Positions 1 to 8,109 of a DNA stretch of 42,338 nt are shown here, piece by piece. Position 1 is the stretch's first letter. Each line of letters opens with the position of its first letter. The notes beneath the pieces were generated by a model. The model was not told where the DNA came from and searched no databases. It was given only the letters and a program-made list of their open reading frames with translations. The stretch is from an uncultured Mailhella sp. (GTDB lineage Bacteria > Desulfobacterota > Desulfovibrionia > Desulfovibrionales > Desulfovibrionaceae). A program made the translations under genes and the position numbers. The stretch lies in assembly GCA_910579055.1 (NCBI GenBank), contig CAJTSU010000001.1, positions 8,605 to 50,942 on the forward strand, read 5' to 3'.

Positions 1-70
1 GTTGCCGCCCGTGCCGTGATAAAAATACACGTCTCGCGCAGCGCCATCAACACGGTTCCACAACAGAGCG
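1..70 (-). repeat. MITE-like repeat family A, copy 1 (cut by window edge)
   Basis: This stretch is the reverse complement of the left part of the copy at 24793-25009. Positions 20-58 match 24804-24842 for 39 bases without a mismatch. It ends in the family terminus, read here as acaacagagcg. The element runs off the left edge of the window, so its other end is not visible. Between 71 and 187 I see only leader sequence for the next gene. Confidence 0.75.
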
Positions 71-187
71 TTAGCACTGTCCCCGAAGTCAGGCAATTCC
101 GGGCTTCGCGCCATTTGCGCCTTTGCTCTTCCTCGGATACCCTGAATATCCTGTTGAAAAAGGACACAGCACGGCAAGGAGGGCGGC

Positions 188-1924
188 ATGACCAAAGACA
201 TGTTTATCGAACAGGCGGCGGGGCGGGCGGAAGCCGATTTGCGCATTGATAACGCGATGGTGGCGGACGTGTTCAGCGGCGAATTTTTCCCCTCATCCGT
301 ATCTGTGGGGCAGGGCCGCATTCTCGGTTTTTCCCGTCTGCCCGCGCGGGAAGTGGTGGACGCCGGGGGGGCATATCTGCTGCCCGGCTTTATTGACGGG
401 CATGTGCATATCGAGTCGTCCATGCTTTGCCCGGCCCGTTTCGCTGAACTGGTACTGCCGCGCGGCACAACCACCGTGATCGCGGACCCGCATGAAATCG
501 CCAACGTCAAGGGGGCGGAAGGGATTCGCTACATGCTCGAAGCCTCGCGCGGCCTGCCGCTGGATGTGCGGATCATGCTGCCTTCCTGTGTGCCCGCGCT
601 GCCCATTGAGGATGCGGGGGCGGTGTTGGCCGCGGCGGATCTGGCCGCGCTTTCAGACGATGAAAAGGTCGCCGGTCTGGGCGAGATGATGAACGTCCAG
701 GGCGTGCTTTCCGGCGAGCCCGACGTACTGGAGAAAATACGCGGGGCGCGGGCGCGGGGCAGGCGGGTGGACGGACACAGCCCCGGCCTCACGGGCGCGG
801 GGCTGGACATTTACAGCGCGGCGGGAGTGGGCACGGATCATGAGTGTACCACCGTGGAAGAACTGCGCGATCGCATCCGGCGCGGCATGTATGTGCTGCT
901 GCGCGAAGGTTCGGCCTCGCGCGATCTGCTGCGCCTGCTGCCCTGCGTGACGCCGGAAAATTCCCGCCGCTGCCTGTTCTGCACGGATGACCGCCAGCCC
1001 GCCGACATTCTGGAACGCGGGCATATGGACAGTCATCTGCGCATTGCCGTGGCCGCGGGGCTGGACGCCATGAGCGCCATACGCATGGCCACGCTCAACG
1101 CGGCGGAATGTTACGGCCTGCGGGATCGCGGCGCCATTGCGCCCGGCCTGCGCGCGGATCTGGTGCTGGTGGACGATCTGCGGGATTTCCAGCCGCTCAG
1201 GGTCTGGACAGGAGGCTGCCTTGCCGCCGAAAACGGCGTGATGAAAACGCCCCTGTCTTCCCTTGATCCTGGCGAACTGCGCCATAGCGTGAACCTGGCG
1301 CCTCTGCCGGAACAGCCCTTTATTCTGCGCCTGTCTTCCGGAGCTGCTTCGCGCAAGGTCAGAGTTATTTCCTTGTTGCCGCATTCTCTGGTGACGGAAT
1401 GCCGTGAACGGGAGGTTCAGGTTGATTCCGACGGCGTGTTTGAACTTTCCCGCAATCCGGGCATGCTGAAGATCGCCGTGCTTGAGCGGCATCATGCCGG
1501 CGGAAAGATCGGCGTAGGGCTGCTGGACGGAAGTTATGGTCTGTCCGGCGGGGCCATTGCCACAAGCGTGGCGCATGACTCCCATAATATCGTGGTGGCG
1601 GGAGATGACGATGCGGACATGAAACTGGCTGTGGAAGAACTTGCCCGTATCGGCGGCGGGGTGGTCATGGCGTCGCGCGGAAAGGTGCTGGACAGTCTGC
1701 CCCTGCCCATCGGCGGCCTGATGAGCGACAAGCCCGCCGCCGAGGTGGCGGACGCTCTGCGCCGTCTGCTTGGCCTTGCCCGTGCTCACTATCATATCTC
1801 GGCAGACGCCGACGCTTTTATGACCCTGAGTTTTCTGGCTCTGCCCGTTATCCCTCATCTCAAGATTACGGCGCGCGGGCTGTTCGATGTGGATGCGTTC
1901 CGCTTTGTGTCCGTGGAATTGTAG
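188..1924 (+). CDS. ade: adenine deaminase
   Basis: Deaminates adenine to hypoxanthine and ammonia in purine salvage; cytosolic and metal-dependent. The 578-residue length fits the Ade family (about 570-600). The metal motif is intact in GFIDGHVHIESSM (H72 and H74), followed by ADPHEIANV, the GTDHECT segment and CTDDRQPADIL. The C-terminal part carries the family-specific glycine-rich region (LLDGSYGLSGG, then a VAHDSHN motif). The start is supported by a strong AAGGAGG ribosome site 8 bases before the ATG. It makes a useful contrast with the amidohydrolase-fold proteins further on, which have lost these ligands. A 179-base gap separates it from pyrK, so the two are probably transcribed separately. 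Confidence 0.93.
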   Translation: MTKDMFIEQAAGRAEADLRIDNAMVADVFSGEFFPSSVSVGQGRILGFSRLPAREVVDAGGAYLLPGFIDGHVHIESSMLCPARFAELVLPRGTTTVIADPHEIANVKGAEGIRYMLEASRGLPLDVRIMLPSCVPALPIEDAGAVLAAADLAALSDDEKVAGLGEMMNVQGVLSGEPDVLEKIRGARARGRRVDGHSPGLTGAGLDIYSAAGVGTDHECTTVEELRDRIRRGMYVLLREGSASRDLLRLLPCVTPENSRRCLFCTDDRQPADILERGHMDSHLRIAVAAGLDAMSAIRMATLNAAECYGLRDRGAIAPGLRADLVLVDDLRDFQPLRVWTGGCLAAENGVMKTPLSSLDPGELRHSVNLAPLPEQPFILRLSSGAASRKVRVISLLPHSLVTECREREVQVDSDGVFELSRNPGMLKIAVLERHHAGGKIGVGLLDGSYGLSGGAIATSVAHDSHNIVVAGDDDADMKLAVEELARIGGGVVMASRGKVLDSLPLPIGGLMSDKPAAEVADALRRLLGLARAHYHISADADAFMTLSFLALPVIPHLKITARGLFDVDAFRFVSVEL

Positions 1925-2103
1925 CTGAAGCGGGCGCCCTTGACCGGGCGGCACGGGAGGACTATTTCAAAAGAACTCATTGTGTTCAAAACACAAGCAG
2001 AGCGACGCCGAGACGGCAGGCCGGTTCCGTGCTTAAGCATCACCGGCATCAGGCGCTCTGAATTTTCCCCGCATTGTTTTTGGATCCTGTTTCGGAGGTC
2101 ATC

Positions 2104-2922
2104 ATGATTTCGCCAGCCCGGACCGATTTGACGGTCACGGACAATGTTCCCTTCAGCAGGCCGGGCGAGCCTGGATTTTTCGCCCTTATGCTGGAAAACC
2201 CCGGATGGATACATTGGCTCCCCGGTCAGTTTGTCATGCTCCGGCCCCACGCATGGGGGTCGGAACTGACCTGGGCACGCCCCTTTTCCATCAGCCGTGT
2301 CAGTTCCCAAAGCCTGGTATTGTTCTATCAGGTGGTGGGGCGCGGCACCTCGCGCATTGCGAAGCTGGTTTCCGGCGACAAGGTGACTGTCTGGGGGCCG
2401 TTGGGTACGGGCTTTGCCGTTGAACCGGCGCGGCCCACGCTGCTGCTCGCAGGGGGTATCGGCATTGCGCCGTTTTACGGCTATGCGGATCGGCATCCCT
2501 CTCCGGAGCATCTTTCCATGTTGTTCGGGCACCGCCAGATTTCCGATTGCTACCCCATGGACAGCCTTTCCCAGATCATTGATGTGGAACACTTCCGCGA
2601 GCGCACCCCTGCGGATCTGCCGGTGTTTCAGGACATGATCCGCGCCCGAATGAAAGCTTGCCGCAGTAAGGACGGCATCGCCCTGGCCTGCGGCCCCATG
2701 CCCTTCCTGCGCATGATTTGGGAATATGCGCTGGAAATCGGACTGCCGACCCAGCTTTCGCTGGAACAGCGCATGGCCTGCGGCGTAGGGGCCTGTCTCG
2801 GCTGCGTGACGCGCACCTCCATGCACTGGGCCGACCCTGAGAAGGCGGGCCTGCCTGTGCAGACCTGCACCAGCGGCCCGGTATTCTGGGCGGAAGACAT
2901 CGACCTCAAAGCGGGAGCCTGA
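2104..2922 (+). CDS. pyrK: dihydroorotate dehydrogenase electron transfer subunit PyrK
   Basis: FAD and [2Fe-2S] subunit that passes electrons from PyrD to NAD+ in pyrimidine synthesis. Three parts are visible in 272 residues: an FAD-binding barrel with RPFSISRV, an NAD-binding domain with LLAGGIGIAPF, and a C-terminal cluster motif CGVGACLGC followed about 25 residues later by the fourth Cys in QTC. The ATG at 2104 is preferred over an upstream in-frame start at 2074 because GGAGG lies five bases before it. The gene ends four bases before pyrD, which fits the usual pyrK-pyrD pair of class 1B enzymes. Similar flavoproteins serve other oxidoreductases, but the adjacent pyrD makes the assignment firm. 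Confidence 0.92.
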   Translation: MISPARTDLTVTDNVPFSRPGEPGFFALMLENPGWIHWLPGQFVMLRPHAWGSELTWARPFSISRVSSQSLVLFYQVVGRGTSRIAKLVSGDKVTVWGPLGTGFAVEPARPTLLLAGGIGIAPFYGYADRHPSPEHLSMLFGHRQISDCYPMDSLSQIIDVEHFRERTPADLPVFQDMIRARMKACRSKDGIALACGPMPFLRMIWEYALEIGLPTQLSLEQRMACGVGACLGCVTRTSMHWADPEKAGLPVQTCTSGPVFWAEDIDLKAGA

Positions 2923-2926
2923 TCTG

Positions 2927-3862
2927 ATGGATATGGAAGTCAAGCTGCACCCGGCGGGACATGACGGAGCGCGCCCGCTGATATTGAAAAATCCGGTCAT
3001 GACCGCATCCGGAACCTTCGGTTACGGCGCGGAATTCATGCCCTACGGCAATATCGCCCGGCTGGGCGGCATTGTGGTCAAAGGCCTTTCCCTGCGCGCC
3101 CGTGAAGGCAATCCTCTGCCCCGCGTGGCGGAGACCGCGTCCGGCATGCTCAATGCCGTGGGCCTTCAGAATGACGGGGTGGAAGCGTTCATCACGCGTA
3201 AACTGCCGGAACTGCCCTGGCAGGAAGTTCCCATTATCGCCAACATTTACGCCGCCTGCGCGGAAGATTTCGGCGAACTGGCCGGCATTCTCTCCGGAGA
3301 GGAAGGCGTGGCCGCGGTGGAAGTGAACATTTCCTGTCCCAATGTGCATGAGGGCGGGGTTCTTTTCGGCCAGGACCCGGTCATGGCGGCGAAAGTCACC
3401 AAGGCCGTGAAGCGCCGCGCGGGTTCCAAGCCCGTGATTGTCAAACTGTCTCCCAATGTTACGGATATTACCGTCATTGCCCGCGCCGTGGAAGACGCCG
3501 GGGCGGACATGCTGGCCTGTATCAACACCGTCACCGGCATGGCTGTGGATCTTGAGCGCCGTACTCCGCTTCTGGCCAATATCGTGGGCGGACTTTCCGG
3601 CCCGGCGATCAAGCCCGTGGGGTTGCGCTGCGTGTGGCAGGCGAGCCGGGCCGTGAGAATTCCGGTTATCGGGCTGGGCGGCATTGCCTCCGCCCGTGAT
3701 GTGCTGGAATACATTCTGGTGGGCGCGCATGCGGTTCAGGTGGGTACGGCCAACTTCAGCGATCCGGCCATTGCCTTCCGCATTGTGGATGAACTTCCCG
3801 CCCTGTGCCGCAAGCTGGGCATTGAAAAGCTCGACGATTTGCGCGGCAGGCTGAAAATCTGA
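2927..3862 (+). CDS. pyrD: dihydroorotate dehydrogenase (NAD+), catalytic subunit, class 1B
   Basis: FMN enzyme that oxidises dihydroorotate to orotate in pyrimidine biosynthesis; it works as a complex with PyrK just upstream. At 311 residues it has normal length. Visible features are the N-terminal KNPVMTASGTFGYG, the catalytic-loop VNISCPNVHEGG with the Cys base typical of class 1B (class 2 uses Ser), NTVTGMAVD, and the FMN phosphate-binding GLGGIASARDVLEYI. The ATG at 2927 follows GGGAG; a second ATG at 2933 would remove only two residues. The gene is followed by a 372-base non-coding stretch holding a palindromic repeat. Confidence 0.94.
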   Translation: MDMEVKLHPAGHDGARPLILKNPVMTASGTFGYGAEFMPYGNIARLGGIVVKGLSLRAREGNPLPRVAETASGMLNAVGLQNDGVEAFITRKLPELPWQEVPIIANIYAACAEDFGELAGILSGEEGVAAVEVNISCPNVHEGGVLFGQDPVMAAKVTKAVKRRAGSKPVIVKLSPNVTDITVIARAVEDAGADMLACINTVTGMAVDLERRTPLLANIVGGLSGPAIKPVGLRCVWQASRAVRIPVIGLGGIASARDVLEYILVGAHAVQVGTANFSDPAIAFRIVDELPALCRKLGIEKLDDLRGRLKI

Positions 3863-3910
3863 CGGGACTGTCGTCCTCTCCTTGACGCTGTTCAGCGTTT
3901 TCACCGCAAG

Positions 3911-4052
3911 TTTGTCAGCAGCCCCGAAAATTGCGAGCAGGTCGCGGCTTTGCCGCGCCGTAACGCGCGTGATTTTCGGGGCTTTCCGTCAAGCCGCTTC
4001 GGCGGCTTAAACGGCGCAGACTCCGCGAAACGCGGGTTTGTCAGCAGTCTGA
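3911..4052 (+). repeat. palindromic intergenic repeat family C, copy 1
   Basis: The unit is bounded by direct repeats TTTGTCAGCAG at 3911-3921 and 4037-4047. Inside are a long inverted pair, AGCCCCGAAAAT against ATTTTCGGGGCT, and a perfect hairpin AAGCCGC-TTCG-GCGGCTT. The reverse complement of the same unit occurs at about 21182-21318, and its last third recurs at 31038-31075. It has the look of a REP-like palindromic unit. It fills the gap between pyrD and the next gene; no gene is visible in 3863-4234. Confidence 0.75.
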
Positions 4053-4184
4053 GGAAACGCTTTAATCAGCATTTCCGTTACCATCAATATGATGCTGTCT
4101 TGAGGGCAGAGAGGACGGCAGGCTGAAAGAGAATCCAAAAAGCCTCATGTGAGCATTCCAGTTTTTCAATCGTCATGTATGGTC

Positions 4185-4212
4185 TTTCTCAGAAGTACTT
4201 CTCCATGAGAAA
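4185..4212 (+). promoter_or_regulatory. nested palindrome upstream of amidohydrolase 1
   Basis: A perfect 12-base palindrome, AGAAGTACTTCT (4191-4202), lies inside an outer inverted pair, TTTCTC (4185-4190) and GAGAAA (4207-4212). It ends about 22 bases before the start codon of the first gene of locus I. It could be an operator or an mRNA hairpin near the ribosome site. The function is a guess from position only. Confidence 0.35.
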
Positions 4213-4234
4213 CTATTTCACAAGGAAGTCCGCC

Positions 4235-5089
4235 ATGATTATTGATTTTCGAGTCCGCCCCCCTTTCAGGGGCTTTGAAAAGCTCTCTCTGTTCGGCAGA
4301 ACCAAGGCCTTTCAGGAATTTCCCTTTGCCACGCCGGACACCCGTTCCATTCCCTCGGCTCTGGAACACTCCATGCCGCTGTTCCTGGCGGAGATGGAAG
4401 AGGCCGGCATCAGCATGGGCGTTGTTCTTCCCCGCTGCTCGACAAGCACTCCCTGGGGAGCTGTCACCAACGACGAAGTCGCTGAAGGAGCCAAGGGCTA
4501 TCCGGGAAAATTTGTGACGTTTGGTTCCGTTGATCCGGGCGCGGATATCCGCAAAGCCGTTGAAGAGGTCGAGCGGTGCATCCGCGTACTCGGCTGCAAG
4601 GGCATCGTTGTTGAGCCGGGTTTCTGTGCCACACCGCTTCGCCCCGATTCCGCCCCAATGTATCCTGTCTATGAGCGCTGCGCCGAGCTTGAGGTGCCGA
4701 TTGTGCTGACCCTGAGCGGGCTGGCGGGGCCTGATATCTCCTATGCCCGCCCCGATGCCGTTCACAGGGCCGCGAAGGATTTTCCGACACTGAATTTTGT
4801 TATTGCCCATGCCTCCTATCCCTACATATACGAGGCCGCCACGCTGTGCGCTTTTTTAAATAACGTGTGGCTTCTTCCGGATCTCTATATGCATGTGGAA
4901 ACCTTTGTGGGGCGTGAAATCTACGCGAAGGTACTGTCCATGACGCAGGGGAAGCGGGTTGTTTTCGGATCTGCCTATCCCTATAGAGACATGCGTCAAA
5001 GCGTGGCCGATGTTCAGTCCTACGGTCTTCCCCGAGAGTTCTATGAAAACCTTATGCACCGTAATGCGGAAGAACTGTTGCGGTCATAG
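4235..5089 (+). CDS. amidohydrolase-fold protein lacking metal ligands (paralogue 1)
   Basis: Amidohydrolase_2 / ACMSD-like TIM-barrel protein of 284 residues; substrate unknown. The overall pattern of the family is clear (GIVVEPGF, PVYERCAEL, FVIAHASYPY, VVFGSAYPYR). However, the strand-1 HxH is replaced by R6-V-R8 in IDFRVRPP, the strand-5 His by T159, and the strand-8 Asp of the usual GSDYP by A247. H192 on strand 6, the catalytic base position in ACMSD, remains. The ATG at 4235 is chosen because paralogue 2 begins with the same MIIDFRVRPP and AAGGAAG precedes it. It opens locus I (ABM protein, dehydrogenases, TRAP transporter). A decarboxylase, hydrolase or lactonase role is possible. The fold is fairly certain; the reaction is not. 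Confidence 0.8.
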   Translation: MIIDFRVRPPFRGFEKLSLFGRTKAFQEFPFATPDTRSIPSALEHSMPLFLAEMEEAGISMGVVLPRCSTSTPWGAVTNDEVAEGAKGYPGKFVTFGSVDPGADIRKAVEEVERCIRVLGCKGIVVEPGFCATPLRPDSAPMYPVYERCAELEVPIVLTLSGLAGPDISYARPDAVHRAAKDFPTLNFVIAHASYPYIYEAATLCAFLNNVWLLPDLYMHVETFVGREIYAKVLSMTQGKRVVFGSAYPYRDMRQSVADVQSYGLPREFYENLMHRNAEELLRS

Positions 5090-5100
5090 GGTATGCTTAC

Positions 5101-5145
5101 CCGGATATGCCGCCAAATTCATCATGCTGCCGGCGGCATATCCGG
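5101..5145 (+). other. intercistronic stem-loop, 14-bp perfect arms
   Basis: CCGGATATGCCGCC at 5101-5114 pairs perfectly with GGCGGCATATCCGG at 5132-5145 around a 17-base loop. No T-run follows, so it is not a standard intrinsic terminator. Between the amidohydrolase and the ABM gene it could protect the upstream message from 3' decay or set relative expression. Confidence 0.6.
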
Positions 5146-5164
5146 ATTATGAAGGAATGCAGGC

Positions 5165-5488
5165 ATGAATGGACTGCCTATTGTCATTATTGCGGAGTTC
5201 CGCGCCTTCCCTGGTCGTGAAACGTATTTTGCCGAACGCACCCGTTCTCTCATGCAGGAGATGCATACGCATCACGGCATACTGATCCACAGCTTCCACC
5301 AGGATGAGAAAGACCCCTCGCTGTTCCTGTTTTACGAACAGTATGCCTCAGAGGAGGCCTTGGCTGCTCATGGCGCAAAACCTGAAGTGGCGCTGTGGCG
5401 TGACGAGCTTCCCCATATGGCGGAAAGACTCTCGTGGAGGCGTTTTTCCATGGTGGATTATTTCCGTACGGCAGAACCTCTGCCATAA
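5165..5488 (+). CDS. ABM-fold monooxygenase-like protein (YgiN family)
   Basis: A small protein of 107 residues with the antibiotic biosynthesis monooxygenase (ABM) ferredoxin-like fold. The order is typical: a first strand IVIIAEFRAFPGRE, a helix with TRSLMQEM, then GILIHSFHQDEKDPSLFLFYEQYASEEALAAH, and a C-terminal SWRRFSMVDYF strand. Family members include quinol monooxygenases and aldol-type enzymes that act on aromatic or cyclic substrates, often as dimers without cofactor. An AAGGAATGCAGGC stretch precedes the ATG. In locus I it follows the amidohydrolase by 75 bases and precedes the first dehydrogenase, so it probably acts on the same pathway. In an anaerobe an oxygenase role is doubtful. 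Confidence 0.78.
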   Translation: MNGLPIVIIAEFRAFPGRETYFAERTRSLMQEMHTHHGILIHSFHQDEKDPSLFLFYEQYASEEALAAHGAKPEVALWRDELPHMAERLSWRRFSMVDYFRTAEPLP

Positions 5489-5499
5489 CCTGATTGAGC

Positions 5500-5511
5500 C
5501 GGGATATCCCG
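5500..5511 (+). other. 12-base perfect palindrome before SDR 1
   Basis: CGGGATATCCCG, fully self-complementary, lies in the 42-base gap between the ABM gene and the first short-chain dehydrogenase, just before the ribosome site. It could be a weak hairpin or an operator; there is no second copy nearby to decide. Confidence 0.3.
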
Positions 5512-5530
5512 TAACAGGAAGGAGTCGAAG

Positions 5531-6289
5531 ATGTTTTCTCTCAAAGGCAAACATGCGCTTGTGACCGGAGGGGGCAGGGGCATCGGGCGTTCCATCGCCC
5601 GGGGACTTCTGGAACAGGGTGCCCATGTCACCATCGCGGGCCGCACGCGGGACACGCTTGAGCGGGCCTGCAAGGAGCTGACAAATCAATACGGCGGACG
5701 CATGGACTGGCAGATCTGCGATGTGCGCGATTGCGAATCGACGGCCGCCATGATGCGCCGCGTGGAAGAAAGCGGCGAGGGGCTTGACATTCTCGTCAAC
5801 AATGCCGCGCTGCATATGGCCGAGCCCATTGAATCCATGGATATGGAGCGGGCCAGGGTTATTCTTGATACGAACATCATGGGACTCTACGGCATATGCC
5901 GGGCCGCGCTTCCCATGCTCAAGGCCGGCGGGCGGGGCAAAATCATCAACCTTACCTCCATCATGGGCAGCCAGGGGCGCAAGGGCATCGGCGTTTACAG
6001 CGCCACAAAGGCTGCCATAAGCCAGATAACCCGCGTTATGGCCATTGAATGGGCGGCATACGGCATTCAGGTCAACGGCATCGCCCCAGGCATGATAGCC
6101 ACGGATTTCACGGCTGCCGTTCAGGCCGATGACGCCCTGTCCGGCTATTTCCGTACCAGGGCTCCCCTGGGGCGTCTGGGCACGCCGGATGACTGCGCCG
6201 CCTGTGCCGCCTTCCTCGCCTGTGATGAGAATTCGTTCATGACGGGCGCTATCGTAACCGTTGATGGAGGAATCTCCATCCAGGTCTGA
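5531..6289 (+). CDS. short-chain dehydrogenase/reductase (SDR) 1
   Basis: Classical SDR of 252 residues, NAD(P)-dependent, cytosolic. It has the nucleotide motif VTGGGRGIGRS, the structural LVNNAA motif, the catalytic Ser in NLTSIMGS, the YSATK active-site Tyr-Lys pair, and the usual C-terminal FMTGAIVTVDGG. An AGGAAGGAG ribosome site precedes the ATG. It probably oxidises a hydroxyl group or reduces a keto group of the substrate imported by the TRAP system downstream. It shares its overall design with SDR 2 at 9166 but they are clearly different genes, so two separate redox steps are likely. The substrate cannot be read from sequence. Confidence 0.9.
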   Translation: MFSLKGKHALVTGGGRGIGRSIARGLLEQGAHVTIAGRTRDTLERACKELTNQYGGRMDWQICDVRDCESTAAMMRRVEESGEGLDILVNNAALHMAEPIESMDMERARVILDTNIMGLYGICRAALPMLKAGGRGKIINLTSIMGSQGRKGIGVYSATKAAISQITRVMAIEWAAYGIQVNGIAPGMIATDFTAAVQADDALSGYFRTRAPLGRLGTPDDCAACAAFLACDENSFMTGAIVTVDGGISIQV

Positions 6290-6329
6290 ACCTTTGCGCC
6301 GTTTATCTCGCTATCGCGCAGGAGGCATC

Positions 6330-6824
6330 ATGAGGCGATTTTATGAGTTTATTACGGAGGCGGCCAATCTTGTCGGCGTTATATGCCTTGGCAGTATGAC
6401 CCTTGTCACGCTTGTCGCCGTGTTCTGGCGTTATCTTCTGAACAGCGCCCTCCCCTGGCCGGAAGAGGCCACGCGCTACTTTTTTATCATAGCAACGTAC
6501 ATGGGCATCAGTGTGGTGATGGGAAGCGACGGACACCTGAAAATGGAAGTGTTGGCCACATTGTGCGGAAAGGCGGCAGAGCGCGGCCTCAGGGTTGTAT
6601 ACCTGATTATTACGTTGGGATTCTTCGGATATCTGGTGCGTCTTTCTTACGACATGACGGTAAAAATTTTTACGCTGGAACAGATGGCCATCGCTTTTCC
6701 GTTTCCGTTGTGGATAGTCTGGACCGGTATGTTCCTGGCCTTCCTACTCACCGCACTTCAGGCGGCCCGGCAGCTGATGCTTGCCCTCCTTCCCAACCTG
6801 TTCCGTTCTGCGGGGAAAAGCTGA
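6330..6824 (+). CDS. TRAP transporter small permease (DctQ)
   Basis: Small membrane subunit of a tripartite ATP-independent periplasmic transporter for organic anions. The 164 residues hold four hydrophobic segments: LVGVICLGSMTLVTLVAVF, an amphipathic ALPWPEEATRYFFIIATYMG block typical of DctQ, VVYLIITLGFFGYLV, and WIVWTGMFLAFLLTAL. The ATG at 6330 is preferred over an upstream in-frame start because GGAGG lies just before it. It ends two bases before dctM, which points to translational coupling. The usual order Q-M-P is kept. Confidence 0.88.
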   Translation: MRRFYEFITEAANLVGVICLGSMTLVTLVAVFWRYLLNSALPWPEEATRYFFIIATYMGISVVMGSDGHLKMEVLATLCGKAAERGLRVVYLIITLGFFGYLVRLSYDMTVKIFTLEQMAIAFPFPLWIVWTGMFLAFLLTALQAARQLMLALLPNLFRSAGKS

Positions 6825-6825
6825 T

Positions 6826-8086
6826 ATGAGTTCCGTTGTCGTTCTGTTCCTTGTTCTCGCGGCGCTTATTGTTGTCGGCGTTCCCATTGGCGTTGCCATT
6901 GGCCTGGCCACTCTGGCAGGTCTCGTCACGGACGGCATGCCCGTGATGTGGTTTACGCAGAAGCTTTTCAATACCTTTGACTCCTTTCCCCTCATGGCCG
7001 TGCCCTTTTTTCTGTTCGCGGGCGATATTATGGCGCACGGTACGCTCTCGAAGAGCCTTCTCGACCTGTGCCGGGTTTTTGCGGGGCATCTGCGGGGAGG
7101 CCTTGCCCAGATATCCACTCTCACCTGTCTTTTCTACGGCACGCTTTGCGGTTCCGCTCCCGGCCGCTATCGGCGGCTTCATGATTCCTGCCATGGAAGA
7201 GGAGAAATACCCCAGGTCTTTCGCCACGGCGGTGAACTCCGTCAGCGGCGTTCTGGGCGTGATGATTCCTCCGTCCGTTCCGCTTATCCTGTACGGCGCC
7301 AGCGGTATGGTTTCCATCACAGATCTTTTCCTTGCCGGTGTTATTCCGGGGTTACTGGTGTGCGCCGCTTTCATGGTGACATCCTGCATCATCTGCCGCC
7401 GTAACGGCTACGGCGTCATTCATGAAAAGAGTTCGTGGAAAATACGCATAAAGGCGCTGTGGGAAGCTAAGTATGCCGTCATGGTTCCCATCATTGTTCT
7501 TGGTTTTATCTACGCCGGCATCTGCACACCTACCGAAGCCGGAGCCATTGCCTGCGGCTATGCCCTGTTTGTGGAAACATTTGTCACGCGGAGCATGAAC
7601 CTCAGACTTCTCTACAGGATCATGAGCAGCTCTTTGCATACCCTGAGCATGATCTTTCTGATGATTATCACCGCAGGGGCTATGGGCACCTTTTTGCAGC
7701 TTCATAGCATGGATCGTTTCATTATTGATTTTGTACACAGCATGACGTCCAGTCCCGCCGTGTTTATGGCCATGATGCTGGTTCTGTTTTTCATTATCGG
7801 CACGTTTATGGATTGCGCGGCCACCATTCTTATTCTGGCCCCCTTGCTCGTGCCACTGGCCAAGAGCTTCGGCATTCATCCCGTGCAGTTCGGCATTTTC
7901 ATGCTGGTCAGCCTTTCTCTCGGTTTTCTCACACCCCCCGTAGGCGTCAATCTTTTTGTGGGATGCAGTTTGAGCGGTCTTCCTCTTATGGTGCTGTCAC
8001 GCGCGGTTTATCCCTATATTCTGGCCATGGTGGTTGTGCTTTTGTGCATCATGTACATACCGGCCATTTCCTTGTTTCTGCTTTAA
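6826..8086 (+). pseudogene. TRAP transporter large permease (DctM), frameshifted
   Basis: Large membrane subunit that carries the transport pathway of the TRAP system, here split across two frames. The first frame starts at the ATG at 6826 and reads VVVLFLVLAALIVVGVPIG through CLFYGTLCGSAP. At about 7150-7165 the family sequence continues in the next frame as PAAIGGFMIPAMEEEKYP, then IPPSVPLILYG and FLTPPVGVNLFVG, to the stop at 8086. DctM proteins normally read GSGPATVAAIGG here, so a few codons and the frame seem to be lost, by one extra base or a short deletion. Rejoined it gives about 419 residues, near the usual 425. A real mutation would disable import; a sequencing error is also possible. 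Confidence 0.85.
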
Positions 8087-8109
8087 AAATTCTTATACAG
8101 GAGAGTCGT

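Noticed and set aside
16..249. Small open frame at the left edge
   Set aside because: It runs through the family A repeat and into adenine deaminase in another frame; no ribosome site.
653..1954. Long minus-strand open frame (433 codons) opposite adenine deaminase
   Set aside because: It is a reverse-frame shadow of a GC-rich gene, with low-complexity His/Gln/Arg content and no family motifs.
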